A stretch of DNA of 64,000 bases from Galaxea fascicularis (taxonomy: Eukaryota; Cnidaria; Anthozoa; Scleractinia; Euphylliidae), in contig OX419346.1 of assembly GCA_948470475.1 (NCBI GenBank), positions 13,103,843 through 13,167,842 on the forward strand. The letters are read 5' to 3'. Below, in pieces: positions 9,276 through 20,683 of the stretch. Each line of letters begins with the position of its first letter. The first letter of the stretch is position 1. The position numbers and the translations under genes were made by a program. The notes below the pieces were generated by a model that worked only from the letters and a program-made list of their open reading frames with translations, did no database searches and was not told where the DNA came from.

Positions 9276-9686
9276 TTTACCGAATCAGTTTTGCCAATTT
9301 GGAACGTGACGTTAAACTTTCGCTTGTGACATGAAATAATTGTAGACAAGAGCATAGGAGGTTAGAGGGAAAGGCTTTTGCAGCCCTTCTAATGCCAAAA
9401 GCTGGTTAATTTTATGCATTAGAAATCACCAGATCAGCAGCTACATATACAAGAAACCTTAGCCGTCTATGTAGTGCTTTTAAAAGTACCAATTGATCTC
9501 GTTCCAAGTGGGGAAAAATTGACACAGAGTTGAAACTGAGGCGATATGGATCAGGCAAGTTTTTTTTTGGCTCCTTGTCTTTGCTTTACGCTAAAGCAGT
9601 TTACTGTAAAACACTGGAACACCTCTTGCAACTTGAAATTGACGCCTAGGCTGCTATAAAGCACGAAATCTTGGCTTGAAGCCCTT

Positions 9687-9806
9687 GTCTACGACCATAC
9701 CACAAGGGAAACACCGGTTCTCGTCCGATCACCGAAGTTAAGCTTTGTCGGGCGGGGTTAGTACTTGGATGATTGATCGCCTAGGAATACCTCGTGTTGT
9801 AGACTT
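9687..9806 (+). rRNA. 5S rRNA, copy 15
   Basis: Base -20 is A. S spacer follows (+531). Confidence 0.96.
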
Positions 9807-10217
9807 TTTACCGAATCAGTTTTGCCAATTTGGAACGTGACGTTAAACTTTCGCTTGTGACATGAAATAATTGTAGACAAGAGCATAGGAGGTTAGAGGG
9901 AAAGGCTTTTGCAGCCCTTCTAACGCCAAAAGCTGGTTAATTTGATGCATTAGAAATCACCAGATCAGCAGCTACATATACAAGAAACCTTAGCCGTCTA
10001 TGTAGTGCTTTTAAAAGTACCAATTGATCTCGTTCCAAGTGGGGAAAAATTGACACAGAGTTGAAACTGAGGCGATATGGATCAGGCAAGTTTTTTTTTG
10101 GCTCCTTGTCTTTGCTTTACGCTAAAGCAGTTTACTGTAAAACACTGGAACACCTCTTGCAACTTGAAATTGACGCCTAGGCTGCTATAAAGCACGACAT
10201 CTTGGCTTGAAGCCCTT

Positions 10218-10337
10218 GTCTACGACCATACCACAAGGGAAACACCGGTTCTCGTCCGATCACCGAAGTTAAGCTTTGTCGGGCGGGGTTAGTACTTGGA
10301 TGATTGATCGCCTAGGAATACCTCGTGTTGTAGACTT
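10218..10337 (+). rRNA. 5S rRNA, copy 16
   Basis: Base -20 is C. L spacer follows (+716) with GCTGATTAATT at 10652, matching the spacer after copy 13. Confidence 0.96.
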
Positions 10338-10933
10338 TTTACCGAATCAGTTTTGCCCTTTGTTTTTCCAGGTCGTTGCCCGCTCGCTCAGTTTCACACT
10401 CTTAAAAACATGATGAACAGCTATGCAAAGGCGAATTGCCAAGACCAACCAAGGTTGGTAAGTTTTACTGCCGTATTTACGGCATCTTGTGTTGAGTTGA
10501 ATTTTTTCCCCTTTTGGAGGCTTTAGCGCGTGCAAAGTTGCCAATTTGGAACGTGACGTTAAACTTTCGCTTGTGACGTGAAATAATTGGAGACAAGAGC
10601 ATAGGAGGTTAGAGGGAAAGGCTTTTGCAGCCCTTCTAACGCCAAAAGCTGATTAATTTGATGCATTAGAAATCACCAGATCAGCAGCTACATATACAAG
10701 AAACCTTAGCCGTCTATGTAGTGCTTTTAAAAGTACCAATTGATCTCGTTCCAAGTGGGGAAAAATTGACACAGAGTTGAAACTGAGGCGATATGGATCA
10801 GGCAAGTTTTTTTTTGGCTCCTTGTCTTTGCTTTACGCTAAAGCAGTTTACTGTAAAACACTGGAACACCTCTTGCAACTTGAAATTGACGCCTAGGCTG
10901 CTATAAAGCACGACATCTTGGCTTGAAGCCCTT

Positions 10934-11053
10934 GTCTACGACCATACCACAAGGGAAACACCGGTTCTCGTCCGATCACCGAAGTTAAGCTTTGTCGGGC
11001 GGGGTTAGTACTTGGATGATTGATCGCCTAGGAATACCTCGTGTTGTAGACTT
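10934..11053 (+). rRNA. 5S rRNA, copy 17
   Basis: Base -20 is C. S spacer follows (+531) with CTAATGCC at 11171, matching the spacer after copy 14. Confidence 0.96.
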
Positions 11054-11464
11054 TTTACCGAATCAGTTTTGCCAATTTGGAACGTGACGTTAAACTTTCG
11101 CTTGTGACATGAAATAATTGTAGACAAGAGCATAGGAGGTTAGAGGGAAAGGCTTTTGCAGCCCTTCTAATGCCAAAAGCTGGTTAATTTTATGCATTAG
11201 AAATCACCAGATCAGCAGCTACATATACAAGAAACCTTAGCCGTCTATGTAGTGCTTTTAAAAGTACCAATTGATCTCGTTCCAAGTGGGGAAAAATTGA
11301 CACAGAGTTGAAACTGAGGCGATATGGATCAGGCAAGTTTTTTTTTGGCTCCTTGTCTTTGCTTTACGCTAAAGCAGTTTACTGTAAAACACTGGAACAC
11401 CTCTTGCAACTTGAAATTGACGCCTAGGCTGCTATAAAGCACGAAATCTTGGCTTGAAGCCCTT

Positions 11465-11584
11465 GTCTACGACCATACCACAAGGGAAACACCGGTTCTC
11501 GTCCGATCACCGAAGTTAAGCTTTGTCGGGCGGGGTTAGTACTTGGATGATTGATCGCCTAGGAATACCTCGTGTTGTAGACTT
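11465..11584 (+). rRNA. 5S rRNA, copy 18
   Basis: Base -20 is A. S spacer follows (+531). Confidence 0.96.
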
Positions 11585-11995
11585 TTTACCGAATCAGTTT
11601 TGCCAATTTGGAACGTGACGTTAAACTTTCGCTTGTGACATGAAATAATTGTAGACAAGAGCATAGGAGGTTAGAGGGAAAGGCTTTTGCAGCCCTTCTA
11701 ACGCCAAAAGCTGGTTAATTTGATGCATTAGAAATCACCAGATCAGCAGCTACATATACAAGAAACCTTAGCCGTCTATGTAGTGCTTTTAAAAGTACCA
11801 ATTGATCTCGTTCCAAGTGGGGAAAAATTGACACAGAGTTGAAACTGAGGCGATATGGATCAGGCAAGTTTTTTTTTGGCTCCTTGTCTTTGCTTTACGC
11901 TAAAGCAGTTTACTGTAAAACACTGGAACACCTCTTGCAACTTGAAATTGACGCCTAGGCTGCTATAAAGCACGGAATCTTGGCTTGAAGCCCTT

Positions 11996-12115
11996 GTCTA
12001 CGACCATACCACAAGGGAAACACCGGTTCTCGTCCGATCACCGAAGTTAAGCTTTGTCGGGCGGGGTTAGTACTTGGATGATTGATCGCCTAGGAATACC
12101 TCGTGTTGTAGACTT
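11996..12115 (+). rRNA. 5S rRNA, copy 19
   Basis: Upstream base -21 is G (CACGGAATC). The T run is followed by GCCG, and the L spacer (+716) belongs to the divergent beta subfamily: CTTTGTTTCAC, ACAAACC, GAATGTTTTCC, GCGTGTAAAG, GCTGATGACG. Confidence 0.96.
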
Positions 12116-12711
12116 TTTGCCGAATCAGTTTTGCCCTTTGTTTTTCCAGGTCGTTGCCCGCTCGCTTTGTTTCACACTCTTAAAAACATGATGAACAGCT
12201 ATGCAAAGGCGAATTGCCAAGACAAACCAAGGTTGGTAAGTTTTACTGCCGTATTTACGGCATCTTGTGTTGAGTTGAATGTTTTCCCCTTTTGGAGGCT
12301 TTAGCGCGTGTAAAGTTGCCAATTTGGAACGTGACGTTAATTTTTCGCTGATGACGTGAAATAATTGGAGACAAGAGGATAGGAGGTTAGAGGGAAAGGC
12401 TTTTGTAGCCCTTCTAACGCCAAAAGCTGGTTAATTTGATGCATTAGAAATCACCAGATCAGCAGCTACATATACAAGAAACCTTAGCCGTCTATGTAGT
12501 GCTTTTAAAAGTACCAATTGATCTCGTTCCAAGTGGGGAAAAATTGACACAGAGTTGAAACTGAGGCGATATGGATCAGGCAAGTTTTTTTTTGGCTCCT
12601 TGTCTTTGCTTTACGCTAAAGCAGTTTACTGTAAAACACTGGAACACCTCTTGCAACTTGAAATTGACGCCTAGGCTGCTATAAAGCACGACATCTTGGC
12701 TTGAAGCCCTT

Positions 12712-12831
12712 GTCTACGACCATACCACAAGGGAAACACCGGTTCTCGTCCGATCACCGAAGTTAAGCTTTGTCGGGCGGGGTTAGTACTTGGATGATTG
12801 ATCGCCTAGGAATACCTCGTGTTGTAGACTT
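12712..12831 (+). rRNA. 5S rRNA, copy 20
   Basis: Base -20 is C. The first M spacer follows (+703). Confidence 0.96.
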
Positions 12832-12851
12832 TTTACCGAATCAGTTTTGCC

Positions 12852-13023
12852 CTTTGTTTTTCCAGGTCGTTGCCCGCTCGCTCAGTTTCACACTCTTAAA
12901 AACATGATGAACAGCTGTGCAAAGGCGAATTGCCAAGACCAACCAAGGTTGGTAAGTTTACGGCATCTTGTGTTGAGTTGAATTTTTTCCCCTTTTGGAG
13001 GCTTTAGCGCGTGCAAAGTTGCC
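12852..13023 (+). repeat. M block (13-bp deletion form), reference copy
   Basis: Same block as L, but GTAAGTTTTAC...ACGGC is shortened to GTAAGTTTACGGC, removing the left arm of the second hairpin. It nearly always travels with AGCTGTGC in place of AGCTATGC, marking one lineage. Thirteen spacers carry it, after copies 20, 22, 29, 31, 36, 37, 54, 70, 81, 84, 86, 96 and 98. The one after 98 lacks the linked G. Confidence 0.85.
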
Positions 13024-13414
13024 AATTTGGAACGTGACGTTAAACTTTCGCTTGTGACGTGAAATAATTGGAGACAAGAGCATAGGAGGTTAGAGGGAAA
13101 GGCTTTTGCAGCCCTTCTAACGCCAAAAGCTGGTTAATTTGATGCATTAGAAATCACCAGATCAGCAGCTACATATACAAGAAACCTTAGCCGTCTATGT
13201 AGTGCTTTTAAAAGTACCAATTGATCTCGTTCCAAGTGGGGAAAAAGTGACACAGAGTTGAAACTGAGGCGATATGGATCAGGCAAGTTTTTTTTTGGCT
13301 CCTTGTCTTTGCTTTACGCTAAAGCAGTTTACTGTAAAACACTGGAACACCTCTTGCAACTTGAAATTGACGCCTAGGCTGCTATAAAGCACGACATCTT
13401 GGCTTGAAGCCCTT

Positions 13415-13534
13415 GTCTACGACCATACCACAAGGGAAACACCGGTTCTCGTCCGATCACCGAAGTTAAGCTTTGTCGGGAGGGGTTAGTACTTGGATGA
13501 TTGATCGCCTAGGAATACCTCGTGTTGTAGACTT
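13415..13534 (+). rRNA. 5S rRNA, copy 21 (C67A)
   Basis: C67 is A (13481), which should mismatch G108 in helix V. Base -20 is C. The L spacer is beta-type with one base missing at its end (GTTGCAATTTGG), next gene at +715. Confidence 0.93.
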
Positions 13535-14129
13535 TTTGCCGAATCAGTTTTGCCCTTTGTTTTTCCAGGTCGTTGCCCGCTCGCTTTGTTTCACACTCTT
13601 AAAAACATGATGAACAGCTATGCAAAGGCGAATTGCCAAGACAAACCAAGGTTGGTAAGTTTTACTGCCGTATTTACGGCATCTTGTGTTGAGTTGAATG
13701 TTTTCCCCTTTTGGAGGCTTTAGCGCGTGTAAAGTTGCAATTTGGAACGTGACGTTAAACTTTCGCTTGTGACGTGAAACAATTGGAGACAAGAGCATAG
13801 GAGGTTAGAGGGAAAGGCTTTTGTAGCCCTTCTAACGCCAAAAGCTGGTTAATTTGATGCATTAGAAATCACCAGATCAGCAGCTACATATACAAGAAAC
13901 CTTAGCCGTCTATGTAGTGCTTTTAAAAGTACCAATTGATCTCGTTCCAAGTGGGGAAAAATTGACACAGAGTTGAAACTGAGGCGATATGGATCAGGCA
14001 AGTTTTTTTTTGGCTCCTTGTCTTTGCTTTACGCTAAAGCAGTTTACTGTAAAACACTGGAACACCTCTTGCAACTTGAAATTGACGCATAGGCTGCTAT
14101 AAAGCACGACATCTTGGCTTGAAGCCCTT

Positions 14130-14249
14130 GTCTACAACCATACCACAAGGGAAACACCGGTTCTCGTCCGATCACCGAAGTTAAGCTTTGTCGGGCGGGG
14201 TTAGTACTTGGATGATTGATCGCCTAGGAATACCTCGTGTTGTAGACTT
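14130..14249 (+). rRNA. 5S rRNA, copy 22 (G7A)
   Basis: G7 is A, which turns a G-U pair of helix I into A-U. Base -20 is C and the upstream CCTAGG reads CATAGG. M spacer with one extra A follows (+704). Confidence 0.94.
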
Positions 14250-14833
14250 TTTACCGAATCAGTTTTGCCCTTTGTTTTTCCAGGTCGTTGCCCGCTCGCT
14301 CAGTTTCACACTCTTAAAAACATGATGAACAGCTGTGCAAAGGCGAATTGCCAAGACCAACCAAGGTTGGTAAGTTTACGGCATCTTGTGTTGAGTTGAA
14401 TTTTTTCCCCTTTTGGAGGCTTTAGCGCGTGCAAAGTTGCCAATTTGGAACGTGACGTTAAACTTTCGCTTGTGACGTGAAATAATTGGAGACAAGAGCA
14501 TAGGAGGTTAGAGGGAAAGGCTTTTGCAGCCCTTCTAACGCCAAAAGCTGGTTAATTTGATGCATTAGAAATCACCAGATCAGCAGCTACATATACAAGA
14601 AAACCTTAGCCGTCTATGTAGTGCTTTTGAAAGTACGAATTGATCTCGTTCCAAGTGGGGAAAAATTGACACAGAGTTGAAACTGAGGCGATATGGATCA
14701 GGCAAGTTTTTTTTTGGCTCCTTGTCTTTGCTTTACGCTAAAGCAGTTTACTGTAAAACACTGGAACACCTCTTGCAACTTGAAATTGACGCCTAGGCTG
14801 CTATAAAGCACGACATCTTGGCTTGAAGCCCTT

Positions 14834-14953
14834 GTCTACGACCATACCACAAGGGAAACACCGGTTCTCGTCCGATCACCGAAGTTAAGCTTTGTCGGGC
14901 GGGGTTAGTACTTGGATGATTGATCGCCTAGGAATACCTCGTGTTGTAGACTT
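14834..14953 (+). rRNA. 5S rRNA, copy 23
   Basis: Base -20 is C. S spacer follows (+531). Confidence 0.96.
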
Positions 14954-15364
14954 TTTACCGAATCAGTTTTGCCAATTTGGAACGTGACGTTAAACTTTCG
15001 CTTGTGACATGAAATAATTGTAGACAAGAGCATAGGAGGTTAGAGGGAAAGGCTTTTGCAGCCCTTCTAACGCCAAAAGCTGGTTAATTTGATGCATTAG
15101 AAATCACCAGATCAGCAGCTACATATACAAGAAACCTTAGCCGTCTATGTAGTGCTTTTAAAAGTACCAATTGATCTCGTTCCAAGTGGGGAAAAATTGA
15201 CACAGAGTTGAAACTGAGGCGATATGGATCAGGCAAGTTTTTTTTTGGCTCCTTGTCTTTGCTTTACGCTAAAGCAGTTTACTGTAAAACACTGGAACAC
15301 CTCTTGCAACTTGAAATTGACGCCTAGGCTGCTATAAAGCACGAAATCTTGGCTTGAAGCCCTT

Positions 15365-15484
15365 GTCTACGACCATACCACAAGGGAAACACCGGTTCTC
15401 GTCCGATCACCGAAGTTAAGCTTTGTCGGGCGGGGTTAGTACTTGGATGATTGATCGCCTAGGAATACCTCGTGTTGTAGACTT
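15365..15484 (+). rRNA. 5S rRNA, copy 24
   Basis: Base -20 is A. L spacer follows (+716) with TTGGCCG. Confidence 0.96.
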
Positions 15485-16080
15485 TTTACCGAATCAGTTT
15501 TGCCCTTTGTTTTTCCAGGTCGTTGGCCGCTCGCTCAGTTTCACACTCTTAAAAACATGATGAACAGCTATGCAAAGGCGAATTGCCAAGACCAACCAAG
15601 GTTGGTAAGTTTTACTGCCGTATTTACGGCATCTTGTGTTGAGTTGAATTTTTTCCCCTTTTGGAGGCTTTAGCGCGTGCAAAGTTGCCAATTTGGAACG
15701 TGACGTTAAACTTTCGCTTGTGACGTGAAATAATTGGAGACAAGAGCATAGGAGGTTAGAGGGAAAGGCTTTTGCAGCCCTTCTAACGCCAAAAGCTGGT
15801 TAATTTGATGCATTAGAAATCACCAGATCAGCAGCTACATATACAAGAAACCTTAGCCGTCTATGTAGTGCTTTTAAAAGTACCAATTGATCTCGTTCCA
15901 AGTGGGGAAAAATTGACACAGAGTTGAAACTGAGGCGATATGGATCAGGCAAGTTTTTTTTTGGCTCCTTGTCTTTGCTTTACGCTAAAGCAGTTTGCTG
16001 TAAAACACTGGAACACCTCTTGCAACTTGAAATTGACGCCTAGGCTGCTATAAAGCACGACATCTTGGCTTGAAGCCCTT

Positions 16081-16200
16081 GTCTACGACCATACCACAAG
16101 GGAAACACCGGTTCTCGTCCGATCACCAAGGTTAAGCTTTGTCGGGCGGGGTTAGTACTTGGATGATTGATCGCCTAGGAATACCTCGTGTTGTAGACTT
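16081..16200 (+). rRNA. 5S rRNA, copy 25 (G48A, A50G)
   Basis: CACCGAAGTT reads CACCAAGGTT. G48A breaks the C29-G48 pair, and A50G falls at the edge of box A. Base -20 is C. S spacer follows (+531). Confidence 0.92.
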
Positions 16201-16611
16201 TTTACCGAATCAGTTTTGCCAATTTGGAACGTGACGTTAAACTTTCGCTTGTGACATGAAATAATTGTAGACAAGAGCATAGGAGGTTAGAGGGAAAGGC
16301 TTTTGCAGCCCTTCTAACGCCAAAAGCTGGTTAATTTGATGCATTAGAAATCACCAGATCAGCAGCTACATATACAAGAAACCTTAGCCGTCTATGTAGT
16401 GCTTTTAAAAGTACCAATTGATCTCGTTCCAAGTGGGGAAAAATTGACACAGAGTTGAAACTGAGGCGATATGGATCAGGCAAGTTTTTTTTTGGCTCCT
16501 TGTCTTTGCTTTACGCTAAAGCAGTTTACTGTAAAACACTGGAACACCTCTTGCAACTTGAAATTGACGCCTAGGCTGCTATAAAGCACGAAATCTTGGC
16601 TTGAAGCCCTT

Positions 16612-16731
16612 GTCTACGACCATACCACAAGGGAAACACCGGTTCTCGTCCGATCACCGAAGTTAAGCTTTGTCGGGCGGGGTTAGTACTTGGATGATTG
16701 ATCGCCTAGGAATACCTCGTGTTGTAGACTT
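16612..16731 (+). rRNA. 5S rRNA, copy 26
   Basis: Base -20 is A. S spacer follows (+531), part of a run of four S units. Confidence 0.96.
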
Positions 16732-17142
16732 TTTACCGAATCAGTTTTGCCAATTTGGAACGTGACGTTAAACTTTCGCTTGTGACATGAAATAATTGTA
16801 GACAAGAGCATAGGAGGTTAGAGGGAAAGGCTTTTGCAGCCCTTCTAACGCCAAAAGCTGGTTAATTTGATGCATTAGAAATCACCAGATCAGCAGCTAC
16901 ATATACAAGAAACCTTAGCCGTCTATGTAGTGCTTTTAAAAGTACCAATTGATCTCGTTCCAAGTGGGGAAAAATTGACACAGAGTTTAAACTGAGGCGA
17001 TATGGATCAGGCAAGTTTTTTTTTGGCTCCTTGTCTTTGCTTTACGCTAAAGCAGTTTACTGTAAAACACTGGAACACCTCTTGCAACTTGAAATTGACG
17101 CCTAGGCTGCTATAAAGCACGACATCTTGGCTTGAAGCCCTT

Positions 17143-17262
17143 GTCTACGACCATACCACAAGGGAAACACCGGTTCTCGTCCGATCACCGAAGTTAAGCT
17201 TTGTCGGGCGGGGTTAGTACTTGGATGATTGATCGCCTAGGAATACCTCGTGTTGTAGACTT
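17143..17262 (+). rRNA. 5S rRNA, copy 27
   Basis: Base -20 is C. S spacer follows (+531). Confidence 0.96.
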
Positions 17263-17673
17263 TTTACCGAATCAGTTTTGCCAATTTGGAACGTGACGTT
17301 AAACTTTCGCTTGTGACATGAAATAATTGTAGACAAGAGCATAGGAGGTTAGAGGGAAAGGCTTTTGCAGCCCTTCTAACGCCAAAAGCTGGTTAATTTG
17401 ATGCATTAGAAATCACCAGATCAGCAGCTACATATACAAGAAACCTTAGCCGTCTATGTAGTGCTTTTAAAAGTACCAATTGATCTCGTTCCAAGTGGGG
17501 AAAAATTGACACAGAGTTGAAACTGAGGCGATATGGATCAGGCAAGTTTTTTTTTGGCTCCTTGTCTTTGCTTTACGCTAAAGCAGTTTACTGTAAAACA
17601 CTGGAACACCTCTTGCAACTTGAAATTGACGCCTAGGCTGCTATAAAGCACGACATCTTGGCTTGAAGCCCTT

Positions 17674-17793
17674 GTCTACGACCATACCACAAGGGAAACA
17701 CCGGTTCTCGTCCGATCACCGAAGTTAAGCTTTGTCGGGCGGGGTTAGTACTTGGATGATTGATCGCCTAGGAATACCTCGTGTTGTAGACTT
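17674..17793 (+). rRNA. 5S rRNA, copy 28
   Basis: Base -20 is C. S spacer follows (+531). Confidence 0.96.
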
Positions 17794-18204
17794 TTTACCG
17801 AATCAGTTTTGCCAATTTGGAACGTGACGTTAAACTTTCGCTTGTGACATGAAATAATTGTAGACAAGAGCATAGGAGGTTAGAGGGAAAGGCTTTTGCA
17901 GCCCTTCTAACGCCAAAAGCTGGTTAATTTGATGCATTAGAAATCACCAGATCAGCAGCTACATATACAAGAAACCTTAGCCGTCTATGTAGTGCTTTTA
18001 AAAGTACCAATTGATCTCGTTCCAAGTGGGGAAAAATTGACACAGAGTTGAAACTGAGGCGATATGGATCAGGCAAGTTTTTTTTTGGCTCCTTGTCTTT
18101 GCTTTACGCTAAAGCAGTTTACTGTAAAACACTGGAACACCTCTTGCAACTTGAAATTGACGCCTAGGCTGCTATAAAGCACGAAATCTTGGCTTGAAGC
18201 CCTT

Positions 18205-18324
18205 GTCTACGACCATACCACAAGGGAAACACCGGTTCTCGTCCGATCACCGAAGTTAAGCTTTGTCGGGCGGGGTTAGTACTTGGATGATTGATCGCCT
18301 AGGAATACCTCGTGTTGTAGACTT
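18205..18324 (+). rRNA. 5S rRNA, copy 29
   Basis: Base -20 is A. M spacer with a T8 tract follows (+702). Confidence 0.96.
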
Positions 18325-18906
18325 TTTACCGAATCAGTTTTGCCCTTTGTTTTTCCAGGTCGTTGCCCGCTCGCTCAGTTTCACACTCTTAAAAACATGA
18401 TGAACAGCTGTGCAAAGGCGAATTGCCAAGACCAACCAAGGTTGGTAAGTTTACGGCATCTTGTGTTGAGTTGAATTTTTTCCCCTTTTGGAGGCTTTAG
18501 CGCGTGCAAAGTTGCCAATTTGGAACGTGACGTTAAACTTTCGCTTGTGACGTGAAATAATTGGAGACAAGAGCATAGGAGGTTAGAGGGAAAGGCTTTT
18601 GCAGCCCTTCTAACGCCAAAAGCTGGTTAATTTGATGCATTAGAAATCACCAGATCAGCAGCTACATATACAAGAAACCTTAGCCGTCTATGTAGTGCTT
18701 TTAAAAGTACCAATTGATCTCGTTCCAAGTGGGGAAAAATTGACACAGAGTTGAAACTGAGGCGATATGGATCAGGCAAGTTTTTTTTGGCTCCTTGTCT
18801 TTGCTTTACGCTAAAGCAGTTTACTGTAAAACACTGGAACACCTCTTGCAACTTGAAATTGACGCCTAGGCTGCTATAAAGCACGGAATCTTGGCTTGAA
18901 GCCCTT

Positions 18907-19026
18907 GTCTACGACCATACCACAAGGGAAACACCGGTTCTCGTCCGATCACCAAAGTTAAGCTTTGTCGGGCGGGGTTAGTACTTGGATGATTGATCGC
19001 CTAGGAATACCTCGTGTTGTAGACTT
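18907..19026 (+). rRNA. 5S rRNA, copy 30 (G48A)
   Basis: G48 is A, breaking the C29-G48 pair. Base -21 is G. A beta-type L spacer with the 4-bp CCGG insertion follows (+720). Confidence 0.93.
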
Positions 19027-19626
19027 TTTGCCGAATCAGTTTTGCCCTTTGTTTTTCCAGGTCGTTGCCCGCTCGCTTTGTTTCACACTCTTAAAAACAT
19101 GATGAACAGCTATGCAAAGGCGAATTGCCAAGACAAACCAAGGTTGGTAAGTTTTACTGCCGTATTTACGGCATCTTGTGTTGAGTTGAATGTTTTTCCC
19201 TTTTGGAGGCTTTAGCGCGTGTAAAGTTGCCAATTTGGAACGTGACGTTAATTTTTCGCTGATGACGTGAAATAATTGGAGACAAGAGGATAGGAGGTTA
19301 GAGGGAAAGGCTTTTGTAGCCCTTCTAACGCCAAAAGCTGGTTAATTTGATGCATTAGAAATCACCAGATCAGCAGCTACATATACAAGAAACCTTAGCC
19401 GTCTATGTAGTGCTTTTAAAAGTACCAATTGATCTCGTTCCAAGTGGGGAAAAATTGACACAGAGTTGAAACCGGCTGAGGCGATATGGATCAGGCAAGT
19501 TTTTTTTTGGCTCCTTGTCTTTGCTTTACGCTAAAGCAGTTTACTGTAAAACACTGGAACACCTCTTGCAACTTGAAATTGACGCCTAGGCTGCTATAAA
19601 GCACGACATCTTGGCTTGAAGCCCTT

Positions 19627-19746
19627 GTCTACGACCATACCACAAGGGAAACACCGGTTCTCGTCCGATCACCGAAGTTAAGCTTTGTCGGGCGGGGTTA
19701 GTACTTGGATGATTGATCGCCTAGGAATACCTCGTGTTGTAGACTT
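19627..19746 (+). rRNA. 5S rRNA, copy 31
   Basis: Base -20 is C. M spacer with the same 4-bp insertion follows (+707). Confidence 0.96.
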
Positions 19747-20421
19747 TTTACCGAATCAGTTTTGCCCTTTGTTTTTCCAGGTCGTTGCCCGCTCGCTCAG
19801 TTTCACACTCTTAAAAACATGATGAACAGCTGTGCAAAGGCGAATTGCCAAGACCAACCAAGGTTGGTAAGTTTACGGCATCTTGTGTTGAGTTGAATTT
19901 TTTCCCCTTTTGGAGGCTTTAGCGCGTGCAAAGTTGCCAATTTGGAACGTGACGTTAAACTTTCGCTTGTGACGTGAAATAATTGGAGACAAGAGCATAG
20001 GAGGTTAGAGGGAAAGGCTTTTGCAGCCCTTCTAACGCCAAAAGCTGGTTAATTTGATGCATTAGAAATCACCAGATCAGCAGCTACATATACAAGAAAC
20101 CTTAGCCGTCTATGTAGTGCTTTTAAAAGTACCAATTGATCTCGTTCCAAGTGGGGAAAAATTGACACAGAGTTGAAACCGGCTGAGGCGATATGGATCA
20201 GGCAAGTTTTTTTTTGGCTCCTTGTCTTTGCTTTACGCTAAAGCAGTTTACTGTAAAACACTGGAACACCTCTTGCAACTTGAAATTGACGCCTAGGCTG
20301 CTATAAAGCACGACATCTTGGCTTGAAGCCCTTGTCTACGACCATACCACAAGGGAAACACCGGTTCTCGTCCGATCACCGAAGTTAAGCTTTGTCGGGA
20401 GTGTTTGTTTGGAGTGCAGGG

Positions 20422-20432
20422 TGGTCGAGTGG
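20422..20432 (+). promoter_or_regulatory. SINE A box
   Basis: TGGTCGAGTGG fits the Pol III A-box consensus TRGYNNARNNG at every position. Confidence 0.85.
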
Positions 20433-20464
20433 TTAGAGCGCTGGATTTCAATGCGTGTGACCCG

Positions 20465-20475
20465 GGTTCAAATCC
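20465..20475 (+). promoter_or_regulatory. SINE B box
   Basis: GGTTCAAATCC contains GTTCAAATC, which fits GWTCRANNC exactly. It lies 33 bp after the A box, a tRNA-like spacing. Confidence 0.88.
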
Positions 20476-20658
20476 CGCTCTGGCCACTAGCTGGTGTTGT
20501 TCTGGGTAAGTACCTGGTTCAACTCCTCGGTCATCCTTGTAAAATAGCCAACCGGTTTGCCTCCCGCCGGTTGGGATTCTTATCATGTTAAGTTGATTTG
20601 ATAAATGCTCGGAGATATTAGCTACATAAGCTACTCTAAAATCCAAAGGTAAATAAAG

Positions 20659-20683
20659 TATTATTATTATTATTATTATTATT
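20659..20683 (+). repeat. (ATT)n SINE tail
   Basis: About eight TAT/ATT repeats end the SINE and abut nt 71 of the 5S gene. Confidence 0.9.

Larger units (their letters stand above)
20401..20683 (+). mobile_element. tRNA-derived SINE inserted in 5S copy 32
   Basis: A head with Pol III A and B boxes is followed by an unrelated body and an (ATT)n tail, the usual layout of a tRNA-derived SINE. The head looks most like a Leu/Ser-type tRNA, with a T-arm of four pairs closing a seven-base loop at 20463-20477. The body carries CCAACCGG (20548-20555) pairing with CCGGTTGG (20567-20574). It codes for nothing and would depend on a partner LINE. The body resembles SINEs I recall from stony corals, where this stem reads CCAACTGG/CCAGTTGG; that is memory, not a search. 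The left boundary is uncertain by one or two bases. It occurs once, so it was not spread by array turnover. Confidence 0.88.

Noticed and set aside
18627..18884. An 85-codon minus-strand open frame in the common spacer
   Set aside because: It is intact only in units with a T8 tract; the T9 majority shifts the frame. A real gene would not be broken in most copies.
20293..20646. Open frames on both strands across the SINE junction
   Set aside because: They join 5S or spacer sequence to SINE sequence and have no independent support as coding.
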